Shown here: positions 1-11,700 of the stretch, one piece after another | How the letters are laid out: the number at the start of each line of letters is the position of its first letter | Numbering within the stretch: the stretch's first letter is position 1 | Assembly (NCBI GenBank): GCA_005281725.1 | Contig: SSBO01000012.1 | Coordinates: 14,855,501 to 14,919,500, forward strand | Length of the DNA stretch: 64,000 nucleotides | Direction of reading: 5' to 3' | Origin: Wuchereria bancrofti | Taxonomy: Eukaryota > Nematoda > Chromadorea > Rhabditida > Onchocercidae | Notes under the pieces: model-generated | Told to the model about the DNA's origin: nothing | Seen by the model: only the letters and a program-made list of their open reading frames with translations | The model's database searches: none | Made by a program: the position numbers and the translations under genes

Positions 1-570
1 TTTAACTCGAATAAGTTTTGCTTCTTGTAATGTACTTCACCTGATAGTTCCTACATCAGAATTGAAATAATGTTGGTACTAAAATTGAATGGAGAGGTTT
101 TAGTGGTTAATGATTTAATTCAGTTATTACGTCTAAAGAACAAAAGATAAATCAAGATTTGTTGAGTTCTAAAGAACAAAAGATAAATCAATATTTGTTG
201 AGTTTGTGATATCGTGGGTATGTAAATTATTAAAACCATGCAGGGAATATATTTTCTGATGAGTGGGTTTTTTCTAATTTTGGTCCTAATTGCAGTAATT
301 CAAATCCATGCTTCAGGCTATATATCTGATACAAATACTTGTTTATTACTGTACTCATCAGGAGCTTTTTCTTGTTCTGACCCGAGTAAGGGATTATAGA
401 TTTTGGAAATTCCGCAGTCCGATGGGCAGTATTCAGCTGGAGTACCTAAAATTAACATTAGCAAATGAGAGAATAGATTTACTGACAATTTAGATCATGT
501 GGTAGTAGTTAGAGAGACCGATGGGACAACCGAATAAGTAATGAGATATTACAATGTACTAGTATTTCGT

Positions 571-1821
571 TTACCTGGTGGTCCCTTTACCGGGTGGTCC
601 CCATGCTCCTTCGACTCCTCTATGTCCTGGATTGCCGTACGGACCAACACGACCGGGGCTACCTGGATTACCGGGTTCACCAGGCAGCTTTGAGGGTTTT
701 TCTGGTATACCCATAGGAACCTTTGGGTCTGTTGAATCTGCTAGTCCTTTTGCACCTTTAATTCCTTTACCTGAAGTTGATAGTTTGTAACTGTTGATAT
801 TTTAGAGCACGTGTTACATTCCATGAACAAATGGATCGATGACCGATTATTAAAATGAGCAACGGAAATTATAAGTTGCCGAACCTGCAACAACTGAATC
901 GCTTTCTGGTCCTCGAGGTCCTCGTTTACCTTTTTTCCCACGCATCCCTTTATTTCCTGTCCTCCCGGCATGACCGTCCATCCCAGGCCTCCCATGTTCT
1001 ACTGTTCCCTTTGGTCCTGGTTCGCCCGTCTGTCCTCGTTCACCTTGTGAACCGCTGAAGTAAAATGTAAATTTGTTATTTTGTTAACTGGAAGGTGGAT
1101 GAAATTTTTTTATGGACGTAAAAATGTAGTTACCGTTGTCCTGGTGGACGAGTTGGACAAAGAACACATGGAAGATTAGATTCCGGTTCCAGTTGTCATA
1201 ACCGTGTTGTCATAACCGTTCATATCTGGTTTTCCCTGTTTTCCAGCGTTGCCAGGAAGACCATCTAATTCCGAAGGACTTGGTGGTCCAGGTGGCCCAT
1301 ACGGACATGCCAATGAATAGCATCCTGTTTTATGATATATTAGTAAAAACAATTAAACAGCTTTCTAAATGATAAGTTAAAAAGAAAACTCGCCTCGACA
1401 TGTTCCACCATACCAGAATGATCGCACTGTCCGATGATACAGCAACTTGTCATGAAATCTCAGTGCATTTAAGTTTCTTAGATTGATCCATATCTCGTCT
1501 GTCTTCTAATTTCGAATAATTAACAGTGATAAAAGGATAATCAATGCGAAGACAAGTTATCATAAATTATAAAGTATTACAAATGAGAAAAATAAAATTA
1601 AAGTAAGATGAATGCAAAAGTTAATATGTTATATTTCTTATTGTAATTGCTACTTATTGATGATGGATGAGCCAACCTGGAATTTTTCTACCATCATTTG
1701 TCTCCGTTGTTTCAATTTTAGCCGTGAATATTGGAATAAAGGAAGTGATGCAAACCACTGTTAGAGTACTTATCGCAGCATTTCCGATTGTAACGAAACG
1801 AAATAAATCATCGTTATGCAC
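571..1821 (-). pseudogene. Cuticle collagen pseudogene, copy A
   Basis: The minus strand reads as a nematode cuticle collagen. A hydrophobic N-terminal segment (about 1695-1820; RFVTIGNAAIS then TVVCITSFIPIF) is followed by a non-collagenous exon ending in a Cys (about 1395-1490), a Cys-flanked Gly-X-Y start (GCYSLACPYGPPGPP, about 1270-1320), then Gly-X-Y blocks at about 905-1060 and 570-770, ending at TAA 571-573. Damage is visible. The start codon that is ATG in copy B is GTG here (1819-1821), with a TGA a few codons upstream in the same frame. A 14-base tandem duplication (1192-1219) lies in the second coding block, where the reading frame ends early before the CVLCPTRPPGQ segment. An 8-base insertion near the 3' end gives an early stop after GPPGKG. 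Gly-X-Y periodicity is also broken in several triplets. Known role of the family: secreted trimeric structural protein of the cuticle. Pseudogene status is inferred; an unrecognised upstream start exon is an alternative. Confidence 0.75.
1192..1219. repeat. 14-bp perfect tandem duplication in collagen copy A
   Basis: The 14-mer GTTGTCATAACCGT occurs twice head to tail (1192-1205 and 1206-1219) inside the coding part of the collagen remnant. Fourteen is not a multiple of three, so it shifts the reading frame. Copy B has lost this region, so the ancestral state cannot be read here. Confidence 0.9.
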
Positions 1822-1859
1822 TGTGATCTTTCAAATAAAGGAGCAAAAGAATTAAATAG

Positions 1860-4800
1860 CAAACATCTTTTCTAAAAATAATGCTAGAAATTAGCATAGG
1901 ATCAGAATTCAAAGCTGAATCACTGTAGTAAAGGAAGAAGGATCGATGAAATTACATTCGGAAATTTGTTTCATTTAAATCGAACTAGCTTTTTCCTTGA
2001 TCCATTATTAAATGCTGGCTGCATTTGGCATTACTTGAAAATTGTTTAACATTGCTGATTAAAATGTAATATAAAACCTTGGTGCATCTTAAATCATGCT
2101 GCTGCCAATTTAATGAGATGGACTCTATAATGCTAAGAAAAGGATTTATTTATATGATATTAGGAACAACACATTCCTCAAGCTCAAGAATTCTTTGACA
2201 CTCCGATCATGCTAAATATATTTTCTTTTTTAATTTGAAATTTAGTGCGGGATTAGGTTTTTAATTCTCATCTAGCTCAACTATGTCTTCGTCTTTCTTC
2301 CTCCTTAAGCTTAACAATCATTGATTCTCCCCCGCTGCTTCCATCGAAAAAATGAAGTATGAATAAGATAGAAGGATCTTCATGTAAAATGAAAGAAAGG
2401 ATTTATCAATGGGCGGTATTAAGCAGAAAGTAGGCTTAGTTCATTTCTAGTTGACCCGAATACTCATTTTTCATTAATTGGGTCAGTCTTTACTGAGCAA
2501 TTTCCCATTTTTTTCCTCCCTCTTAATTTCATTAGTGTGATTTAGTGTCTTTGACATTGGCAATCAGAAAAAAGAAAAGGTTGGAATGAACAACAACTCA
2601 AAAATTCAAATACACAGATTTTTGCTGTAGTGTTATATTCTAACAATATAAAAATAAATCAAATTTATAACGTTTTAAAGATAATTCAGATTCTGAAACA
2701 AATTTCATTTAAATTTTTATAACAACTTTTATTCCAACTGTAAAAGAATTTATCATAAATGTTTGATAAATGTGAATTTTTTACTAAATTTTATCAATTG
2801 ATTTTTATAAACTACACCGTTTTTATTAATTTTACCATTTTTTGCAATCTTTTAAGATGTATCAATAAATTAGCAAATTTAGACATTAAAAAGTAGAAAT
2901 TTATCAGTAATGAATTTCGTCTCTGAAGACACGGAAAAAAATATTGGTTTTCGAAGAATTTAGGGAAAATTTTTGATGCTTATATATTTCTAACTTTTAA
3001 ATTTATCTTGAACTGTTCTTTCTGCAAAAACTACAGGAAATTTTCATTTTCATGAATATGATAAAAATTCTTGAAAAAACTTAAAAATTAAAATGCAGTA
3101 ACTTTTTTGCATTACTCCATGAAAGCGGAAATGGTGAACTTTTTGATTTACTGCTTTTCAGAAAAGCCGTTCAAATTAAAATGTTTTCTCTCTAATAATT
3201 AGTCATTCGCATTAGGAAATTAAATTTATATTAACATAAAACGATTAAGCTATCATCTGCCAGTCGGTAAATAATGCGATTTTTAAAGTTGTAAAAAGGA
3301 TTAAAGATACAAATCTAATTTTAAGGAATTTATACTTCTTGAAAAAATTTCTTTTTAGATCATTCATTTTTAAAAACGTTGTTTTTAACAGATGTAAAAT
3401 TTTCGGTCGAGTATGACGGTTCTTGGATGAGTTCGAATTTATCTGTCCTTGTGTTTCTGAATGTGAAGAACTGATGCATTGAAGTTAATCGTTTTGAAAC
3501 GCTAAATGAACCGAGAAATTCTAAAAAACTTAAAATTTTTTTATAAAACAAGTTATCAAGGAATATATATCATTTTAGCCAAATAAAAATCCTCTATTTT
3601 TTGAAAAAATTAAAAATTCGAAAAATTTTAATTAGATAAAAATTTTAATGCACTTTTCTGTTGATTTGTTTTACTGGTAGATGAGTAAGAATTCTTTTAG
3701 ATAAACATTTGAATTTTGAAACGATTGGTTTTAGGATTGAAATGGATTTAAATTTTACAAATTTAAAGTTGTCTAGCATTGCCAGATAAAATAACTTCAA
3801 CATTCTGTACTACCATAATTTTTATTTGCAGCAAGAAATTTAAAATCTTTTTTACTTATTCCATTATTCATTCATCAATGCTGTTTCCCTTTATTATTCT
3901 GAACATAAATGTTGTTGTAAGGTTAATGTACCTATGAGCTTATGATCTCTCATTTTACTATTTTTTGAATCACTTTTGTTACTAGCATCATCATTCTTTA
4001 TGTGAAGGTTATGCAGTCACTTGTTAAATTTTTGTGAAAATTAAACGAAATGTTTTTCTAATTTTTGTGTGGTTTGTAATAAATGATGCAGTATGAATGT
4101 TAATAATCTAAATTATCAAAAAAGGTATCGAAATATTTTAAATAATGAAAATGAAACAAAACATCAGTAATATTATTTTTATTGCATGCTGCGTCTTTAT
4201 TATTAGCATCTCTTCGTCATTAATCATTTGAATAATCATTATTGATAATATATATTCAATTCTTATGCTGAAACCATGGTGTGTTAGTCTTACTATTATG
4301 TTATAACATATGTAAGTGTTTGTCAATCGCAGCAATTCATCGAGAATTTCGATAATTAATCATGAAAGAAGTTAATTGAAATACACAAAAGAGCAATCTC
4401 ATGGAAAGGCTTAATATGTTGCATGTTCAAGCTTGTTGATTGAGCCACTCTGTTGACATTTCTTCTTTCATTTCAAACGATAATTTTAATAGTTCCAGCT
4501 ATTAATGATGAGGATATGATATTAATCCCATGCGATAGTAATGTGACAAAATGATTGTAATCGTGATATACAATGATTTTACAGCAGGAAATTTAATCAA
4601 AATCATATGTATTTAAAGGCTGCATTCAATACGTAAATACTTCGAAGCAATTCGTTATCAGCAATGAGAATGATTGCTTTAATTACATTAAAGCAATAAT
4701 GGTGATAGAACGATAACAATAATTGAAATGATAAGAGACAGATGAAGAAAATAAGGGTAATTGTAGTATTATAGAATTATGGCATCTCTCTTGAATTTAG

Positions 4801-6592
4801 ATTCTGGGACTCAAATAATAATATTCAAAATATTAGTCCAGTTTCCATTATAAACATTGCAAACGATACGTTCAAGAGTAGTGGTAGAGAAAGGAGATGA
4901 TGATAATAATGATAATGATTGTGATTGCGATATTAACTTTACACCAGCTAATACTAAATCACTGCTGGTTACATTTTCAGAAATTGGTTTATCTCATTGC
5001 TTTTTCTGCACCGATACGCCTTCAAGTGGCATTTCATTGTGCTAGCAATGGAAAATAATAATGTATCATCGTTGAAGGACGCATCTGTGGACTAATGGTT
5101 CAATATTAATGCCCTTTGGTCGGCACAGCAATACAAATTGATTACAGAGGCAGAAATGAACTTTTTCAGGTGTTCTTGAGAGAGACTGTTCAAAGGGTTA
5201 GCCAAGGTCATTTACGCTTCATTAAAATCACAAATTTTATTTCCAGATGCCCGGAAAAGATTAGTTTTTCTTGACTCTTTGGTTGAAGTATTTAATATGC
5301 AAAAATTAAGCTGACGATTGGAGTTTAGGTATCTTTAAAAAAAATAATATATACAAATCTTTCTGATCCTTTAAACCTTTTCATGATACGCAATATTAGC
5401 ATTTAGAAAGCAAATATCCAGTTTGAGCTACTGAAATGGGTAAGATATGAAATAAAATATCACTTCATCAGTATTTCTTAAATTCGATCATTACCTTTTT
5501 TCTCTAATAATTTTTGCGTTCTCATCAAAAAATTCCTCTCTTCATCAAACAATTGCTTAATTGGCCATCCTCTCATTCATTTTCAACAAAAGCAATCCCA
5601 ATATATCAGCACAACCAAATCATATACACCTATAATGCATTTATTGTCCTTTTGTTAATTATTTTGATGAGGATGGAAAAAATACTTTTTTCGTTTTCCT
5701 ACTGTAGAAAAGGAGGATTTTGATGGGATAATGGTAATGGCCCATGGTTAGTGTTGGTTATGTTGATTAGATCTTCATTGATAATGGATTTTGAAGGAAA
5801 AATGAATGGCTGCTGCTAAGTGGTAAGATATAGCAAAAACCACCTCCATTCGTCCATTAGCTTAGGCTCATTTCATAAGGCCGTTATATTATATGTCTAT
5901 CGCTATCTAATATATAAATACATAAATAAATAAATATAAATATATGAGAACTAGTATACATGTATACTTATACAATGCATGTAGGCTTTTTCAATTATCG
6001 ACACTGCAAAAGCAATAAAATACTAATGCGATTTGTGCGCTCTTTCCATCCATCTATCTTTGCTAATATCATTGAAACTGCCGAAATGACACAGACGACC
6101 ATTTGATGATGATAATGATGATGATGATAATGACGATGGTGATTATGATATAGAATATTGTTAATAACAACTGTAAATGTAAATAACGACATCTTATCTA
6201 GTGATAACTGTGCAGTACCATGATAGTCAAATCAATCATTAATTGTAAAGCCAAGTAATGAATTGAATGATTACTCTGCATATTATGAGTAATCATGGTT
6301 CCGTACTCAAATATGATTTGATACCAACAAATATATGAAACAAACTGCGAAGATTACTGGCAATGTGAAAAGGAAATTATCACTAATATTAAATTCTTTG
6401 TTTCGTCAATCTTAAAGAGTTTGCGTTATGAAAAGATTTTTGAAGATGGCATTACTTTATACTGACGACAACTTAATATTATTTAAGTCCTTAGCAAAGA
6501 ATCATTGGAAATTCCGGAGGAATTTTTTTTCTTTGTTTTAAAATTTTCAAAAAGTTTCATCAAGCATCTTCCTCTGCACTTCTATCAATTTG
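1860..6592. other. Non-coding DNA of copy A
   Basis: AT-rich sequence without an ORF that shows codon-like conservation between copies A and B. Short ORFs present in one copy are mostly broken in the other, arguing against coding function. It contains poly-T/A runs and one GAT-rich microsatellite (6105-6149). Confidence 0.6.
6105..6149. repeat. GAT-rich microsatellite
   Basis: Imperfect GAT/ATG trinucleotide repeat, present also in copy B near 30907. It creates a His-rich ORF on the minus strand that I regard as an artefact of the repeat. Confidence 0.85.
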
Positions 6593-6593
6593 N
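6593..6593. other. Single-N contig join
   Basis: A lone N lies exactly where homology between copy A and copy B stops. Other lone Ns in this window (11721, 15457, 26206, 28102) also sit at abrupt junctions, so this is read as a join between contigs and not as a base ambiguity. Confidence 0.8.
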
Positions 6594-8787
6594 TGACTTC
6601 TTTGCCTTCGATACTGGTAGATTCTCGAATCTGTACTGGTTCCGTTCTGTGTACGTGTACTGTGGGAGTCTTCGTGAAATACTTTATTATTCAAACCTCA
6701 AACTTGGGTAATTAAACCACAGATTAACATTAAAAATTATACAACATTACAATAACGAGTTGATACATAACACACGAATATAACTTAATTATAAAACATT
6801 TAAAGATGTAAGCAAGCTAGACACTTCCCAACCGAGCCATACCATTACAAGATACTATAAATGGCTTTGTAAGGAAGAAAATTGGGAGGGATTTTTTGGA
6901 TGTTAAGGTTACAAAGTAGATTAAAATCACTTAAAACAATACTCTTTGTTCATTACATCATAGCTTCGCCATTGTGGCGACAGATGTTAAGGTTACAAAG
7001 TAGATTAAAATCACTTAAAACAGTAATCTTTGTTCATTACATCATAGCTTCGCCATTGTGGCGAATAATGACATCATTATTCATTATGTCATTATATCAC
7101 AACATTTGTATTTGGGATTGGAGAAAAGTATCCTGTAAAATTTTCTTCCAATAAAAATTGGTCTGTAGAAATGAGGTAAATATTTATTTGAAATGTTTAC
7201 AATGCATTTAAATTTCATCTTGTTAATTCGAACATATTTCAAACAAATTTCCGGAACGGAAGTAATGGAATTACAAAATAAAAATTAATCTCATTTAACT
7301 ATGTGTGATAACAGACGTAAAAATTTTCCAGTCCTTGTTAATTTTTTTTTAGGAAATGATCGAAATTCGAAATTGATGTAGTGGTGATGCAAAATTTTAT
7401 TTTTAGAGTTTTAGAGAGAATTAATATTATATCTTATAGTTTTAAGAAATGGCCTTGGAAAATAAATGCGCCATTTCAATGCGCGCAAGAAAAACGAACA
7501 TTCTGATATACAAACTTTTAAATAATTTTAATGATTAAAATCTTTTTTATGCGAAATAGTTTTTCTTGATTAGATAAAAAGTTATTATGGATAGCAATTT
7601 TAAGTAACGAATAACCGATTACGGAATAACTTTATCTCATGACAAGTTTAATTTTCCAACTTCACTTTTTTTTCCTTCTTTTGCAGACTCTCCCATTATC
7701 TAGCAATCATCACACTGGTTTTAAAAATACTTCTTTTAAAGATATTCCAGGACCCCATAAAAATTAAAGTATCATTTATTGAAACCTATCCTTTTTCAAT
7801 CATTTTGCTCTGTTTCTGAAACTTTTTTTTTGGAAAATCCAAAAAAAACTATAAGTTTTAATAAGTATGATGTAAAATCAGTTTTGCTGAGAGCGGAAAT
7901 AATCTTTTTGTTGAAATCTTCATATCATGGAAAAACAGGAGTGTCGTCTTTCTCTCTCTCTTTCTCTTTCCTCTAAATCAGTGGTTAAGTGAAACTTCCC
8001 GAAAATATCAAAATTGCATAGTTTTGTATATATGTGCGCGTATACGTGGAAATTTGGATGAAAGAAACGTTGTTAATTTTTTTCAAATATTACCATCGCT
8101 TTGTATCTTTCACAATGGAAGTCACACTCCCTCAACTACGATAAGATTGTATCAGTTTATGATTAACAATGATATTCAAAGTATTATGGAAAAGAAAAAT
8201 ATGCAGTAAATGATGCATACACCAAAGCTCAAATTACTTTAGTACCTTTCTGAAAGCAAATTACTAACTGCCAAATATGTTCACGTATATCCATGTCTTG
8301 CGAAATGCTGCATGAATTACCAGTCATGATTATGGGTGTATTGCAAATCATTCACGGCATAAAGCGCTTGATACATGGTTACCATTTACAAGCCATTACA
8401 TATAAAATAACTGTCTAGAAACGCTGAATATTTCAGTAAACTGTACCATACGCGGTGCATCTTTTCTCGAGACATGAGTTATGACCTAATATCACAGTTT
8501 CAGATTTATCTGCTCAAGCTTATTATTTAATCAAGTTAGTTGGGGGCAATACTTGCTTTTTCAGACTGAAACATAACGATAAATTTATCTTTTAAAAAGC
8601 AAACATACATAATTCTAGGAAAATAAACAACGTTAAGCTGATCTTTATATAATGAGGTATTCACATCAAGAAATAAAAGACACAAAATATGCGAAAGTGA
8701 ACAGCAGATCCTGTTCATACCCTCATTATAAGACTATCGTTTTCCCTACTACATTATACAGTATCAACTATAACCAGTACGTTCATT
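6594..8787. other. Intergenic DNA downstream of the GPALPP1-like gene
   Basis: No gene recognised. It holds an 84-base tandem repeat (6899-7066), pyrimidine-rich runs near 7950, and at its right end the 3' flank of the minus-strand GPALPP1-like gene. The first 130 bases after the N could be a broken exon but show no family I know. Confidence 0.55.
6899..7066. repeat. Two-copy 84-bp tandem repeat with internal hairpin
   Basis: Units 6899-6982 and 6983-7066 are nearly identical; the main difference is CAATACTC versus CAGTAATC. Each unit carries the palindrome TCGCCATTGTGGCGA (5-bp stem, 5-base loop). Both units lie in one open frame, but the protein is basic, repetitive and resembles nothing known. 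Confidence 0.9.
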
Positions 8788-11700
8788 TTAAAGAAATTTT
8801 TGTGAAGGAGATGAAGCAAAGCGGGAATTAAGCTGCCCACAACACTCTTTGATCGCATCCGCACTCAAATTCCCTGTTCGGCCAAAAGCATGATTCTGAA
8901 AAAACATGGAATTGTTGCTTCTGAAAATTAACTTCGAAGAAAAAAAAAATTAGTATTTTACAGCAAATTCAAAGCAACGACTTTACAATAGGAGTAAAAA
9001 TAAATAGCCACAATAAAAAAAAAATGAGAAAAAAATTTAAAAACAACTCACGTCTAAATCCTTATTTCGGTCAAATGGCTGCCGTGTTGCTACAACCGTT
9101 CCCTAGAAAAATAACACCTTTGAATATTTCGGATTTGAAAACACTGAAAGGGTTGAAAAAATTGTGTACTGCTGAAATATGATCAAGTAGCTCAATAGGT
9201 GGATACCCTAATAAACATAACACGATCGAATCATAGAATAAAAGAAACTAAAATGTTATTTGTAATCATTAAAAAGTAGTACATTTTCGTTGGTCTCATA
9301 TTTTCTCTTTCTTTGGTAAACATCCACCAATGATTCTACACGATCTTTCTGCAAAAGAAAAAAGCTAATCGAGAAACGACAGCAAAATCGATAATCAAAT
9401 AAATGTCCAAACAGTATAGTATAAAAGAATCTTTTAAATCCCTTTATGTCACATTGATTGAAGTTTATGGCTATACTTTTTGAACACAGTGAAAAAAGTA
9501 CTTTATAAAAACTCTACGGCAGAGATCTTGAAAAAAGCAAGCTAAATAAAAAAATAAATATTAGAAATCATAAACAAACTTCCAAAGCTGCTGCAATTTG
9601 AGTCTGAATGGCATCAACATCCCTATTACGCTGTGCTTCAAAAGATAATCCACTTGGTCCAGCACCGGATGGATCACCTTGCCCCTTCAAAATTAAATAA
9701 ATTCAAGTTTGCTCACTCAGTTAAAATGATAAAGAGAGAGAGGAGAGGAGAATAATTTTTTTTACTTATCAGCACGTAAAGAAACAAGCAAAGAAAACTA
9801 GGAATTTTTCATAAACTGAAAGAATTTCAAATCAGAAAGACAATATATTCATAAGTAGCATAAAGAAAAGCAAATAAGACGGTAGTCGTTTTAGTAAACT
9901 GTAAAGTAAACTCACTAATAAATATAGGATTCATTCAATCCCAATAAAACAAAAGTTTTGAGAAATTTTTTTAAGAACGCAACCGTTACCAATCGCCTTT
10001 TCCTTTCAGCTGGAGTTTCTGTCCACTCACGCTTTGCTTTTTCAGCTGCAGCAAAGTCTTCTTTTAATGAAAACGTTTTTGATGATAAACCATAAAAACT
10101 GAAACACTTCGATGGTTGCGTCATCCATTCTGGTCGTTTGCATGCAGACCTCTGAAAGTCATAACTCGTTAGATTCGGTCAAAAAAGAATACTATTAAAG
10201 CAGAACTACAAATTAATTTTGACTTTAACCGATAAAATTCATTATTACCTTACTAGCTTGTAGCATCTCTAGACGCACTAATCTCTCTGCATATTCATCG
10301 TCTCCATTGCCTTTTTGTTCCCAAGGAGGAACTAAAACATTTGATATTTCAGTTCACTACGAAAAATCTGACAAAACAATTGTTGAAAAACCCATCCTCA
10401 AAATTTAATTAGTATCGACTGAAAATCAAAAGAACTGTTTTCAACGGCACAATGGAAACAAAAACTCAAACCGAAAACACCACTTGTATCATCATTATGA
10501 CCACAAGTTTCATCATCAATAGGTACTTCAACGTCTAAGTCTTTCCCACCGGATGTAGATGGCTTATTCTGCAAATCGTAAGATATTGCTGGGCCGTAAA
10601 CACCTCTGCTGTCCTCTTCATCATCATTCTGAAATTAGAATTACACTCCGTAAGAAAGAAGATATTACGCAGTAAATTAAAAAAAAGTTACCGAAAGTAG
10701 GAAAACAAAAATACAGACTCCTAAATTAGCAACTGTCGGTAGCAGATCTGGCATTGATGGACCGATCATTCTTTTCAACGAGTAGCTTGCACTCGAAGAA
10801 TGTGCTTCGCCAGGTTCCGGAGGTAGTAAAAAACTTTCTGCAAAAAGGAATTACGCCAAACTGTGGGATATAATAGTGAATAAGCTTGAGCTAAGGTAAA
10901 TTGACTAATTAACTGCAGTGAAGGAAACATATAAAAATATTTGCTTTGAAACATGTAAATTAACATTTTCAAATTCATGATTCAATTTTCACACAATGAA
11001 ATTACCTTGTGAACGCTTTGTTTCTTCCGGAAGCGATGGTGCGAATATTTCCGATAAATTTGGTACGGTCGGGTCAAAAGAGGAAGATTGAGAGGATGAA
11101 CACGGAATATTGTTCGACATTGAAAATTGGACTGTAAAACTAATTTACAGAATCTAGCAGGACTTAGAATATTAACCTAGCTGAAATTTATACTAAAAAT
11201 CGCTATATAATAAAAATAAGGTAAATAATGAATAAAATATGCAACAACGTATCAGCTACGTTTTAGATTTACTTACGAATTGAGCATATATTTGGCATTG
11301 CAGACTGAAAACCGCCTTCATTGGGATCTTCTGGATCTCCAGGATCCTCTGGATCATCTTCTTTGCTGCTATTCGTAAAGCCGGGAGGTAAAGAAGGTCC
11401 TAAAAAGATTAGCTTTAGAACGACCAAGTGTGAACTTTTCTACTCCAAGATTTTCCTTGTTGGAAAAACCGAATTATAATATGTGAAATTGTATTAAATC
11501 CAAGGGACTAAAGATTGTATTAGTTGAATATTCCTTTCACAAATATAAAACTGTTCCAGAATTCTATACCGTAAGCAATTATTTGTCTAATACTCATGTT
11601 CAATTGTAGCTTAGCTTATCTTCACTGTCTGGAATGTTACAGTTATCACTACAGAATATGTGCATTATTTAACATACTGAAAGTTCTAAACCAAATCTAC

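Larger units (their letters stand above)
1..6592. repeat. Segmental duplication, copy A
   Basis: This block aligns along its length with 24211-31394. The match starts at the window edge (shared text begins near base 6 and 24216) and runs to the N at 6593; copy B continues with unrelated sequence after 31394. The copies differ by scattered substitutions and indels, including a roughly 580-base deletion in the collagen gene of copy B, so this is not a perfect assembly echo. Besides the collagen remnant it holds AT-rich DNA without a recognisable gene. Diverged haplotype or old duplication are both possible. Confidence 0.9.

Noticed and set aside
5995..6192. Minus-strand 65-codon His-rich ORF, also at 30797-30994
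   Set aside because: The His run is the GAT microsatellite read backwards, and this part of the duplication is nearly identical in both copies, so an open frame in both says little about coding.
6882..7154. 90-codon ORF with an internal protein repeat
   Set aside because: The repeat is the 84-bp DNA duplication (84 is divisible by 3, so any open frame repeats). No family resemblance.
10249..11399. A second, tandem GPALPP1-like gene
   Set aside because: Apparently identical down to introns and bounded by an N; it lacks independent 5' and 3' exons. An unmerged contig overlap explains it.
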